Below, in pieces: positions 1 to 12,800 of a DNA stretch of 64,000 nucleotides (its first letter is position 1; each line of letters opens with the position of its first letter). The stretch is from contig NC_058193.1 of NCBI RefSeq assembly GCF_907165205.1, positions 34,609,521 through 34,673,520 on the forward strand, given 5' to 3'. The translations under genes and the position numbers were made by a program. The notes beneath the pieces were generated by a model. The model was not told the origin of the DNA and did not search any database. It saw only the letters and a program-made list of their open reading frames with translations. Source of the DNA: Coccinella septempunctata. Its lineage: Eukaryota > Arthropoda > Insecta > Coleoptera > Coccinellidae.

Positions 1-1474
1 TTGCGATTTTTTCAACAAAATTTTTGGTCTCCGATCTGAACCAAATTTATACTGTCGACTAATTCGAGGGCGGAGATAACGAATATGCAAACAGATATTT
101 TTTTAAAAATTTATTTTTCAAGTTATGATCGATGAAAAATTGGAAAATTTGGAAAATCATAAAATCGAAATTGTTCGCGGTAGATGAGTGAAAATTAGAA
201 TTTTCTATTCGTAAAAGATCCATCTATCATCAAAAAAATTAGCATATGTCTAATCTTTTTTTCTGGCTGCTAAAGTTCCTCAACGTTGACAAATTTTTTC
301 GAAATTTTCCACGAAAAGTGATTTATCTCCTAAAAATACTGATCCTACATAAAATCTAATTACATATTCGTAATCTACGATCTCGAATTAGTCATTTAAA
401 TGACCCAGGTCGATATATTTTGTACGGAGTTTACGACAAGCCAGAAAAATCATCGTAGAGCTGAAAATGATGAATATCCTGAAAGAGCAACTTTTTTAGT
501 TATAAATCAGAGAAATTTTTCACTATGAGAATTTTTTCCGTGCTCCTTTTCGCTGGAATTTCAAACCTAAACAAAATAAAACAGAAATTTCTGCGAATTT
601 CCAACAAAAACGTCGATAATGAACTGTTGAATTCTGGGAATTCCGCCCAGACTTCTCCCCTCTAAAACTGCCTATGTATTTTTTTAATTAATTCCGGACT
701 TTGTACAGGCGCGACAGAGCGCCGCGATTGGATTACCTAAAATTCGATAAATGAGCTCATTAAAAGTTTCCGAACATATTTTCGTTTCGAAGGAGGCCAT
801 TGTCTTTCGGTTTTCAGTTTTTCGATATCCATTCAGGCCCCCGGTCCAATTAGGGCCCTGAATCGTCCAGTTCATCTTTCATTTAGCTTTCAATTATTCT
901 AAACTGCGAACGGACTTTTCTGTGATTAATTAAAAATTATGCTAGGCGTCGGATCGCGCGTCGCCGCTGCGTCCTGTATAATTGACTGAGTTCGTGAAAT
1001 TTTTTAATGAATGATGGCGCTTTCCGTTCCTCGTTATTTTTCCGATTTCAGATCGTTATTATCGCGAGCGAATCGGAAAAAATTGATGCATTTTCGGACA
1101 ATGTCTGGAGTGTCATTGGCCACTTTGACTGCAGATCGACGAACTCGCTATGGCAGTGAAGTTTTGTGCTCACACAACCCTACAATATGGGGACCGGACC
1201 AAGCAGAAAAAAGCGAACATAATTTCGAGAGAAAAACACTAATAAATTACGATAAAATGCAGTCTTGATAACGGTGGCAGCTCGTTGTAGAAAGAAGTAC
1301 GTGTTTTGTATCAGAATCAGAAGTGACTTGGAGCTACACCAGTCAATTTGCCAAAACCGGAAGCACACTACAATTTGTTTCCATTTTATTACGGTTCGAA
1401 TTTCATTAGACTTTTCATTCCAGAGTTGAGTTACGTCTGTTTGGAGTAGGTTCTATCTAAAGCTACACCACCTA
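1..1474. other. Intergenic, with a GC-richer island at about 680-1200
   Basis: No gene is recognisable. The first 660 bases are AT-rich, with long A and T runs. From about 690 to 1010 the composition changes and there are GC-rich words such as the gcgcgtcgccgctgcg stretch near 955. In this window similar islands sit around the slouch gene, so this may be conserved non-coding DNA. That is inference from composition only. Confidence 0.35.
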
Positions 1475-2724
1475 CGAGGATGTATTGAAAAATTCTTAGC
1501 CTACTATAGAACATATTCTCCTCTTAATTAGATACATTTATTACAGAGAACCTGCAACGTCTCTAGACCTTTGAAAAAAATGTTTCTTCTTGCTCTGAAA
1601 ACCAGATCTCCACAGCTTTTATTAGCTCCTCGTTGGAAGAAAATTTACGACCTTTTAAACTTTTCTTCATTTGAGAAAAGAGATGATAGTCGGATGGAGC
1701 CAAACCTGGTAAATAAGGAGGGTGTTATAGTAATTCAAACCCTAAATCACGAATTTTTTGCATGGAAACATGAGAGTGGTGTGCAGGGCGTTGTCCCGCA
1801 AAAACAAAACACCTTCAGATAGCCTTCCGCGTCTTTTCTCTTTAATTTTTTTCCGTAGAGTGGTCAGTAATGTCGAATAGTAATCTCCGGTTATTGTTCT
1901 ACCCTTATCCAAAAAATTAATCATGATTACTCCATGGCAATCCCAAAAAACTGAAGCAAGAACTTTTCCAGCAGATTTTTGGACACGAAATTCCTTAGGT
2001 CTTGGAGAACCAGAGTGTCGCCATTCCATCGATTGTTGCTTAGTTTCTGGATCGTAGAAATGTACCCAAGTCTCATCCATAGTAACAATTCGGTTTAAGA
2101 AGTCTACATCGTTTTCAAATCGAGCACAGATCGAACGCGATGCTTCTACCCTTGCACGCTTTTGGTCAACATTCAAACGTTTGGGGATCCATTTTGCAGA
2201 AATTTTTCTCATGTCCAAATTGACCTGAACTATATGATGAACGCGTTCGTATGAAATATTCAGTGCTTCAGATATCCGTTTTAGCCCAATTCGACGGTCT
2301 GATCAAATGATGCCATGAAATTCATCGATATTTTCGGGGACTGACACAGAAACTGGCCTTCCCGATAGGTCATCATCTTCAATAGAAAATTTACCTCTTT
2401 TGAAGCTTGCAGTTCAATTTTTCACGGTCGCATACGAAGGACATCGATCACCAAGGGTATTAAGCATATCTTCGTAAATCTGCTTACCTCTTAACCCTTT
2501 TAAATACAGGTACTTGATGATGGCTCGATACTCCAATTTTTCGATTTTCACAATTTCGGTGGGCATCTCCTTCCTTTTAATTTATTGCGTAACTCTGGTT
2601 TACTTTTTTGACCTCAAACTTCACTCTGACACTTCTAATGAGTTATTGTTCGTTGCTATGGTAACGCAATATTTTTTTCATGCAGGGAACTGGTCTAGGC
2701 AAACTAGATATCAATACATACCCG
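1475..2724 (-). mobile_element. mariner element, copy 1 (defective)
   Basis: The left terminal inverted repeat reads CGAGGATGTATTGA and the right end mirrors it with two mismatches (acatacccg instead of acatcctcg). Both ends are flanked by TA (1473-1474 and 2725-2726), the target duplication typical of Tc1/mariner elements. The element is about 1.25 kb, a normal mariner size. A short deletion near 1510 removes the transposase stop region and the 3' untranslated sequence found in other copies. It lies in reverse orientation. Its right flank is a fragment of the 'CAAGAC' repeat family, so it inserted into an older repeat. Confidence 0.9.
1511..2566 (-). pseudogene. mariner transposase, broken
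   Basis: Read on the minus strand, this is a D34D mariner transposase. The N-terminal helix-turn-helix part is recognisable over 2566-2220 but interrupted by a stop near 2310. The open part, 2218-1742, carries KWIPKRLNVDQKRARVEA and then MDETWVHFYDPETKQQS with the first catalytic Asp. The second Asp is present in LRDNA, but the frame is lost directly after it, so the third Asp (the SDYHLF region) is not in the same frame. The C-terminus is further damaged by the deletion near 1510. No active enzyme can come from this copy. Confidence 0.88.
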
Positions 2725-2726
2725 TA

Positions 2727-2830
2727 TTATCTACCGATACGCCACTGCTGGGAGACCTAGTCTTGTCAATTGAACTTTTTTTTCCACCGTTTACGTCATC
2801 GCCCATCCACAAGACAGTCTATTTCCAGTC
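2727..2830 (-). mobile_element. Fragment of the 'CAAGAC' repeat family
   Basis: The sequence gatacgccactgctg followed by cttgtcaattgaac matches the segment around 53350-53420, and the reverse complement of 33610-33690. Those two regions belong to a longer element with CAAGACAAGA-rich ends. Only this interior piece is seen here, next to the right end of mariner copy 1. Confidence 0.6.
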
Positions 2831-3822
2831 CTGGATCTTTTTTTTACAATCTGATAGTGTTCAAGGACGATAAGATCCTTTCTTTTATCGTTTTGGAAGC
2901 TGACACTAATTCCATTTTTGGAGTTTGCAGTTGACCACCCTCCCTGATCACGAAACAATAGAAACGTCATATTCTTCTCTGAAAGCGATCAGTTGGAGCA
3001 CTTTTTGAAGGACTCATCAAAATTGGGAGTGAACGTATTCTTCCACCATTTTATTTCATAATAGAACGCGATGATTTCATAGACCAGTCTTGAGTCAGCC
3101 CATTGATGCAGGCCAATTATTGAGTTTGCGACTCAATTAAAATTACTCGTCCAATTTCCCATAAGTATTCTGGGCCATTTGTTGCTTTCCTCGTCGCTCC
3201 CAATGGAACCACACAAGATGTTCGGCCTAATTATGTCCCGGAGCATTCGGTAACGTTTTGAAATATATCACTTGCCAGACCAATTTGTTAGATGGTTTCT
3301 GAAGATGCGACTCTTAACTGCCGGGAATTAATGATGCAAAACTAAATTTAAAACCCGCTCCGTTAACATTTTCCGAATATTTCAATTTGATGCTGTCGCA
3401 CAATAAATTCTCGTTGCTGTAGGGGCGTTATATTGGGATAAGGTGGTTTGAACAATCATTCTTTTTGATCATGTATATACTTACTATCTTAGGAGGTTGT
3501 CCAATTTGGAGAATTGATTGTTTCTATTTGTGAATTGGAAATGCTTCGGAAATTGAATTATGATACATACTACAACCTATAGATCTATAAATCAACTAGA
3601 CACCTTTTGTATAAAGCAAAATTCAAGAATATACTGAATGATTTAGAAAACAAAACACCCATTATGATTGAATTTATTACAACAGTTTTTGTTTACATAC
3701 ATCGATGGAACTTTGAAAACTTAATAGGTGTTGGCACTCCACGATGTCTCATACACTCAAAAACAAGATAGTCGCATTTACTCTTGAGGTATCTCATCCC
3801 AAGTTTAAGGAATGACAATAAA
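2831..3822. other. Intergenic, no gene seen
   Basis: This is AT-rich sequence with no long reading frame and no repeat I can match elsewhere in the window. The last stretch before 3823 leads directly into the satellite array. Confidence 0.4.
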
Positions 3823-6800
3823 CTACCCTAAAAGTACTTATTTGCTCCTCTGTCTAAAAATGAGGTTGTTCTATTACTGTCTTATAATATTGAGTGCATA
3901 GAATTTGTTTTGAAGATGCAGGAAAACCAAACAGTTGATGATTCCATAGAGAATTGCACTCCAGAGAGCACTTCAAAGTGAACTGGAAAATGAAAAATGG
4001 AAAAACAATATAATCGATTTTTTTCTAAACACTGTCAGATATCTGAAAGTTTGGTATGAAAATATAGGTTTTCGAATACGATCAATCTATGGCAAGCATT
4101 TTCGAAAGCGTATCTCCCTCCGTTCAGATTTTCATCTTGGAAAAGGTATTTTTCAAAAATTGCAAATTTCAATCTGCGATATCTCCTGTTATATTCGTCT
4201 GATCCAATTGGGATTTTCGGTTTCGAAATCAGCGTTGATGAGGCTTTTATTTTAGCACAAAAACTCAATTTCCAAAATCTCGATTTTTTGGGTCAAAAAT
4301 GAGCATGGGGTTAGACCCCCCTAAAATGACCTATTTGCTCCTCTGCCTGAAAATCAGGGTGTCGTACTACTGTCTTAGGATATGGAGTGTATGAAACTCA
4401 CTTTGTTGATTCCACCAAACCAAACAGTTGATGATTCCATAGAGAATTGCACTCCAGAGAGCTCTTCGAAGTCAACTCGAAAATGAAAAGTGGAAAAACA
4501 AAAAAAATTATTTTCTCCTAAACAGTATCAGATATTGAAAAGTTTGGTATGAAAATGTAGGTTTTCGAATATGCTCCATCTATTGCAAGCATTTTCGAAA
4601 GCCTATCTCCCTCCGTTTAGATTTTCATCTTGGAAATGGCATTTTTCAAAAAATTGCAAATTTCAATCTGCGATATCTTCTGTTATATTCGTCTGATCCA
4701 AATGGGATTTTCGGTTTCGTAATCAGCGTTGATGAGACTTTTATCCCAGCACAAAAACTCAATTTCGAAAATCTCGATTTTTTGGGTCAAAGATGAGCAA
4801 GGGGTTAGACCCCCCTAAAATGACCTATTTGCTCCTCTGCCTCAAAATCAGGGTGTCCTACTACTGTCTTAGGATATGGAGTGTATTAAACTTTCTTTGT
4901 TGATTCCACCAAACCAAACAGTTGATGATTCCATAGAGAATTGCACTCCAGAGAGCTCTTCGAAGTCAACTCGAAAATGAAAAGTGGAAAAACAAAAAAA
5001 ATTATTTTCTCCTGAACAGTGTCAGATATTGGAAAGTTTGGTATGAAAATGTAGGTTTTCGATTACGCTCCATCTATTGCAAGCATTTTCGAAAGCCTTT
5101 CTCCCTCCGTTTAGATTTTCATCTTGGAAATGGTATTTTTCAAAAAATTGCAAATTTCAATCTGCGATATCTCCTGTTATATTCGTGTGATCCAATTGGG
5201 ATTTTCGGTTTCGTAATCAGCGTTGATGAGGCTTTCATCCTAGCACAAAAACTCAATTTCGAAAATCCCGATTTTTTGGGTCAAAAATGAGCAAGGGGTT
5301 AGACCCCCCTAAAATGACATATTTGCTCCTCTGCCTGAAAATCAGGGTGTCGTAATACTATCTTAGGATATGGAGTGTATAAAACTCACTTTGTTGATTC
5401 CACCATACCAAACAGTTGATGATTCCATAGAGAATTGCACTCCAGAGAGCTTTTCGAAGTCAACTCGAAAATGAAAAGTGGAAAAACAAAAAAATTATTT
5501 TCTCCTAAACAGTGTCAGATATTGGAAAGTTTGGTATGAAAATGTAGGTTTTCGAATACGCTCCATCTATTGCAAGCATTTTCGAAAGCCTATCTCCCTC
5601 CGTTTAGATTTTCATCTTGGAAATGGCATTTTTCAAAAAATTGCAAATTTCAATCAGCGATATCTCCTGTTATATTCGTCTGATCCAAATGGGATTTTCG
5701 GTTTTGTAATCAGCGTTGATGAGGCTTTTATCCCAGCACAAAAACTCAATTTCGAAAATCTCGATTTTTTGGGTCAAAAATGAGCAAGGGGTTAGACCCC
5801 CCTAAAATGACCTATTCGCTCCTCTGCCTCAAAATCAGGGTGTCCTACTACTGTCTTAGGATATGGAGTGTATAAAACTTACTTTGTTGATTCCACCAAA
5901 TCAAACAGTTGATGATTCCATAGAGAATTGCACTCCAGAGAGCTCTTCGAAGTCAACTCGAAAATGAAAAGTGGAAAAACAAAAAAAATTATTTTCTCCT
6001 GAACAGTGTCAGATATTGGAAAGTTTGGTATGAAAATGTAGGTTTTCGAATACGCTCCATCTATTGCAAGCATTTTCGAAAGCCTTTCTACCTCCGTTTA
6101 GATTTTCATCTTGGAAATGGTATTTTTCAAAAAATTGCAAATTTCAATCTGCGATATCTCCTGTTATATTCGTCTGATCCAATTGGGATTCTCGGTTTCG
6201 TAATCAGCGTTGATGAGGCTTTCATCCTAGCACAAAAACTCAATTTCGAAAATCTCGATTTTTTGGGTCAAAAATGAGCAAGGGGTTAGACCCCCCTAAA
6301 ATGACATATTTGCTCCTCTGCCTGAAAATCAGGGTGTCGTAATACTATCTTAGGATATGGAGTGTATAAAACTCACTTTGTTGATTCCACCATACCAAAC
6401 AGTTGATGATTCCATAGAGAATTGCACTCCAGAGAGCTTTTCGAAGTCAACTCGAAAATGAAAAGTGGAAAAACAAAAAAAATTATTTTCTCCTAAACAG
6501 TGTCAGATATTGGAAAGTTTGGTATGAAAATGTAGGTTTTCGAAAACGCTCCATCTATCGCAAGCATTTTCGAAAGCCTATCTCCCTCCGTTTAGATTTT
6601 CATCTTGGAAATGGCATTTTTCAAAAAATTGCAAATTTCAATCTGCGATATCTCCTGTTATATTCGTCTGATCCAATTGGGATTTTCGGTTTCGTAATCA
6701 GCGTTGATGAGGTTTTTATCCCAGCACAAAAACTCAATTTCGAAAATCTCGATTTTTTGGGTCAAAAATGAGCAAGGGGTTAGACCCCCCTAAAATGACC

Positions 6801-9800
6801 TATTCGCTCCTCTGCCTCAAAATCAGGGTGTCCTACTACTGTCTTAGGATATGGAGTGTATAAAACCCACTTTGTTGATTCCACCAAACCAAACAGTTGA
6901 TGATTCCATAGAGAATTGCACTCCAGAGAGCTCTTCGAATTCAACTCGAAAATGAAAAGTGGAAAAACAAAAAAAATTATTTTCTCCTAAACAGTGTCAG
7001 ATATTGGAAAGTTTGGTATGAAAATATAGGTTTTCGAATACGCTCCATCTATTGCAAGCATTTTCGAAAGCCTATCTCCCTCCGTTTAGATTTTCATCTT
7101 GAAAATGGCATTTTTCAAAAAATTGCAAATTTCAATCTGCGATATCTCCTGTTATATTCGTCTGATCCAATTGGGATTTTCGGTTTCGTAATCAGCGTTG
7201 ATGAGGCTTTTATCCCAGCACAAAAACTCAATTTCGAAAATCTCGATTTTTTGGGTCAAAAATGAGCAAGGGGTTAGACCCCCTAAAATGACCTATTCGC
7301 TCCTCTGCCTCAAAATCAGGGTGTCCTACTACTGTCTTAGGATATGGAGTGTATAAAACTCACTTTGTTGATTCCACCAAACCAAACAGTTGATGATTCC
7401 ATAGAGAATTGCACTCCAGAGAGCTCTTCGAAGTCAACTCGAAAATGAAAAGTGGAAAAACACAAAAAATTATTTTCTCCTAAACAGTGTCAGATATTGG
7501 AAAGTTTGGTATGAAAATATAGGTTTTCGAATACGCTCCATCTATTGCAAGCATTTTCGAAAGCCTATCTCCCTCCGTTTAGATTTTCATCTTGGAAATG
7601 GCATTTTTCAAAAAATTGCAAATTTCAATCTGCGATATCTCCTGTTATATTCGTCTGATCCAATTGGGATTTTCGGTTTCGTAATCAGCGTTGATGAGGC
7701 TTTTATCCCAGCACAAAAACTCAATTTCGAAAATCTCGATTTTTTGGGTCAAAAATGAGCAAGGGGTTAGACCCCCCTAAAATGACCTATTCGCTCCTCT
7801 GCCTCAAAATCAGGGTGTCCTACTACTGTCTTAGGATATGGAGTGTATAAAACCCACTTTGTTGATTCCACCAAACCAAACAGTTGATGATTCCATAGAG
7901 AATTGCACTCCAGAGAGCTCTTCGAATTCAACTCGAAAATGAAAAGTGGAAAAACAAAAAAAATTATTTTCTCCTAAACAGTGTCAGATATTGGAAAGTT
8001 TGGTATGAAAATATAGGTTTTCGAATACGCTCCATCTATTGCAAGCATTTTCGAAAGCCTATCTCCCTCCGTTTAGATTTTCATCTTGAAAATGGCATTT
8101 TTCAAAAAATTGCAAATTTCAATCTGCGATATCTCCTGTTATATTCGTCTGATCCAATTGGGATTTTCGGTTTCGTAATCAGCGTTGATGAGGCTTTTAT
8201 CCCAGCACAAAAACTCAATTTCGAAAATCTCGATTTTTTGGGTCAAAAATGAGCAAGGGGTTAGACCCCCCTAAAATGACCTATTCGCTCCTCTGCCTCA
8301 AAATCAGGGTGTCCTACTACTGTCTTAGGATATGGAGTGTATTAAACTCACTTTGTTGATTCCACCAAACCAAACAGTTGATGATTCCATAGAGAATTGC
8401 ACTCCAGAGAGCTCTTCGAAGTCAACTCGAAAATGAAAAGTGGAAAAACAAAAAAAATTATTTTCTCCTAAACAGTGTCAGATATTGGAAAGTTTGGTAT
8501 GAAAATATAGGTTTTCGAATACGCTCCATCTATTGCAAGCATTTTCGAAAGCCTATCTCCCTCCGTTTAGATTTTCATCTTGAAAATGGCATTTTTCAAA
8601 AAATTGCAAATTTCAATCTGCGATATCTCCTGTTATATTCGTCTGATCCAATTGGGATTTTCGGTTTCGTAATCAGCGTTGATGAGGCTTTCATCCTAGC
8701 ACAAAAACTCAATTTCGAAAATCTCGATTTTTTGGGTCAAAAATGAGCAAGGGATTAGACCCCCCTAAAATGACTTATTTGCTCCTCTGCCGCAAAATCA
8801 GGGTGTCCTACTACTGTCTTAGGATATGGAGTGTATTAAACTCACTTTGTTGATTCCACCAAACCAAACAGTTGATGATTCCATAGAGAATTGCACTCCA
8901 GAGAGCTCTTCGAATTCAACTCGAAAATGAAAAGTGGAAAAACAAAAAAAATTATTTTCTCCTAAACAGTGTCAGATATTGGAAAGTTTGGTATGAAAAT
9001 ATAGGTTTTCGAATACGCTCCATCTATTGCAAGCATTTTCGAAAGCCTATCTCCCTCCGTTTAGATTTTCATCTTGAAAATGGCATTTTTAAAAAAATTG
9101 CAAATTTCAATCTGCGATATCTCCTGTTATATTCGTCTGATCCAATTGGGATTTTCGGTTTCGTAATCAGCGTTGATGAGGCTTTTATCCCAGCACAAAA
9201 ACTCAATTTCGAAAATCTCGATTTTTTGGGTCAAAAATGAGCAAGGGGTTAGACCCCCTAAAATGACCTATTCGCTCCTCTGCCTCAAAATCAGGGTGTC
9301 CCACTACTGTCTTAGGATATGGAGTGTATAAAACTCACTTTGTTGATTCCACCAAACCAAACAGTTGATGATTCCATAGAGAATTGCACTCCAGAGAGCT
9401 CTTCGAAGTCAACTCGAAAATGAAAAGTGGAAAAACACAAAAAATTATTTTCTCCTAAACAGTGTCAGATATTGGAAAGTTTGGTATGAAAATATAGGTT
9501 TTCGAATACGCTCCATCTATTGCAAGCATTTTCGAAAGCCTATCTCCCTCCGTGTAGATTTTCATCTTGGAAATGGCATTTTTCAAAAAATTGCAAATTT
9601 CAATCTGCGATATCTCCTGTTATATTCGTCTGATCCAATTGGGATTTTCGGTTTCGTAATCAGCGTTGATGGGGCTTTTATCGCAGCACAAAAACTCAAT
9701 TTCGAAAATCTCGATTTTTTGGGTCAAAAATGAGCAAGGGGTTAGACCCCCTAAAATGACCTATTCGCTCCTCTGCCTCAAAATCAGGGTGTCCTACTAC

Positions 9801-12800
9801 TGTCTTAGGATATGGAGTGTATTAAACTCACTTTGTTGATTCCACCAAACCAAACAGTTGATGATTCCATAGAGAATTGCACTCCAGAGAGCTCTTTGAA
9901 GTCAACTCGAAAATGAAAAGTGGAAAAACAAAAAAAAATATTTTCTCCTAAACAGTGTCAGATATTGGAAAGTTTGGTATGAAAATGTAGGTTTTCGAAT
10001 ACGCTCCATCTATTGCAAGCATTTTCGAAAGCCCATCTCCCTCCGTTTAGATTTTCATCTTGGAAATGGCATTTTTCAAAAAATTGCAAATTTCAATCTG
10101 CGATATCTCCTGTTATATTCGTCTGATCCAATTGGGATTTTCGGTTTCGTAATCAGCGTTGATGAGGCTTTAACCCTAGCACAAAAACTCGATTTCGAAA
10201 ATGTCGATTTTTTGGGTCAAAAATGAGCAAGGGGGGTTAGACCCCCCTAAAATGACCTATTCGCTCCTCTGCCTCAAAATCAGGGTGTCCTACTACTGTC
10301 TTAGGATATGGAGTGTATAATACTCACTTTGTTGATTCCACCAAATCAAACAGTTGATGATTCCATAGAGAATTGCACTCCAGAGAGCTCTTCGAAGTAA
10401 ACTCGAAAATGAAAAGTGGAAAAACAAAAAAAAATATTTTCTCCTAAACAGTGTCAGATATTGGAAAGTTTGGTATGAAAATGTAGGTTTTCGAATACGC
10501 TCCATCTATTGCAAGCATTTTCGAAAGCCTATCTCCCTCCGTTTAGATTTTCATCTTGGAAATGGCATTTTTCAAAAAATTGCAAATTTCAATCTGCGAT
10601 ATCTCCTGTTATATTCGTCTGATCCAATTGGGATTTTCGGTTTCGTAATCAGCGTTGATGAGGCTTTTATCCTAGCACAAGAACTCAATCTCGAAAATCT
10701 CGATTTTTGGGTCAAAAATGAGCAAGGGGTTAGACCCCCCTAAAATGACCTATTTGCTCCTCTGCCTCAAAATCAGGGTGTCCTACTACTGTCTTAGGAT
10801 ATGGAGTGTATAATACTCACTTTGTTGATTCCACCAAACCAAACAGTTGATGATTCCATAGAGAATTGCACTCCAGAGAGCTCTTCGAAGTCAACTCGAA
10901 AATGAAAAGTGGAAAAACAAAAAAAATTATTTTCTCCTAAACAGTGTCAGATATTACAAAGTTTGGTATGAAAATGTAGGTTTTCGAATACGCTCCATCT
11001 ATTGCAAGCATTTTCGAAAGCCTATCTCCCTCCGTTTAGATTTTCATCTTGGAAATGGCATTTTTCAAAAAATTGCAAATTTCAATCTGCGATATCTCCT
11101 GATATATTCGTCTGATCCAATTGGGATTTTCGGTTTCGTAATCAGCGTTGATGAGGCTTTTATCCCAGCACAGAAACTCCATTTCGAAAATCTCGAATTT
11201 TTGGGTCAAAAATGAGCAAGGGGTTAGACCCCCCTAAAATGACTTATTCGCTCCTCTGCCTCAAAATCAGGGTGTCCTACTACTGTCTTAGGATATGGAG
11301 TGTATAATACTCACTTTGTTGATTCCACCAAACCAAACAGTTGATGATTCCATAGAGAATTGCACTCCAGAGAGCTCTTCGAAATCAACTCGAAAATGAA
11401 AAGTGGAAAAACAAAAAAAATTATTTTCTCCTAAACAGTGTCAGATATTGGAAAGTTTGGTATGAAAATATAGGTTTTCGAATACGCTCCATCTATTGCA
11501 AGCATTTTCGAAAGCCTATCTCCCTCCGTTTAGATTTTCATCTTGGAAATGGCATTTTTCAAAAAATTGCAAATTTCAATCTGCGATATCTCCTGTTATA
11601 TTCGTCTGATCCAATTGGGATTTTCGGTTTCGTAATCAGCGTTGATGAGGCTTTTATCCTAGCACAAGAACTCAATTTCGAAAATCTCGATTTTTTTTGG
11701 GTCAAAAATGAGCAAGGGGTTAGACCCCCCCTAAAATGACCTATTTGCTCCTCTGCCTCAAAATCAGGGTGTCCTACTACTGTCTTAGGATATGGAGTGT
11801 ATAATACTCACTTTGTTGATTCCACCAAATCAAACAGTTGATGATTCCATAGAGAATTGCACTCCAGAGAGCACTTCAAAGTGAACTGGAAAATGAAAAA
11901 TGGAAAAACAATAAATTCGATTTTTTTCTAAACAGTGTCAGATATCTGAAAGTTTGGTATGAAAATATAGGTTTTCGAATACGCTCCATCTATTGCAAGC
12001 ATTTTCGAAAGCCTATCTCCTTCAGTTTAGATTTTTCATCTTGGAAATGGCATTTTTCAAAAAATTGCAAATTTCAATCTGCGATATCTCCTGTTATATT
12101 CGTCTGATCCAATTGGGATTTTCGGTTTCGTAATCAGCGTTGATGAGGCTTTTATCCTAGCATAAAAACTCAATTTCGAAAATCTCGATTTTTTGGCTCA
12201 AAAATGAGCAAGGGGTTAGACCCCCCTAAAATGACCTATTCGCTCCTCTGCCTCAAAATCAGGGTGTCCTACTACTGTCTTAGGATATGGAGTGTATAAT
12301 ACTCATTTTGTTGATTCCACCAAACCAAACAGTTGATGATTCCATAGAGAATTGCACCCCAGAGAGCTCTTCGAAGTCAACTCGAAAATGAAAAGTGGAA
12401 AAACAAAAAAAATTATTTTCTCCTAAACAGTGTCAGATATTGGAAAGTTTGGTATGAAAATGTAGGTTTTCGAATACGCTCCATCTATTGCAAGCATTTT
12501 CGAAAGCCTATCTCCCTCCGTTTAGATTTTCATCTTGGAAATGGCATTTTTCAAAAAATTGCAAATTTCAATCTGCGATATCTCCTGTTATATTCGTCTG
12601 ATCCAAATGGGATTTTCGGTTTCGTAATCAGCGTTGATGAGGCTTTTATCCTAGCACAAGAACTCAATTTCGAAAATCTCGATTTTTTGCGTCAAAAATG
12701 AGCAAGGGGTTAGACCCCCCTAAAATGACCTATTTGCTCCTCTGCCTCAAAATCAATGTGTCCTACTACTGTCTTAGGATATGGAGTGTATAATACTCAC

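Noticed and set aside
5478..5783. 101-codon open frame inside one satellite unit, and similar frames on both strands in other units (4035-4268, 13990-14325, 63531-63818).
   Set aside because: The start and frame depend on an A-run whose length changes between units, most units do not keep the full frame, and the opposite strand is about equally open. They are by-products of the repeat.
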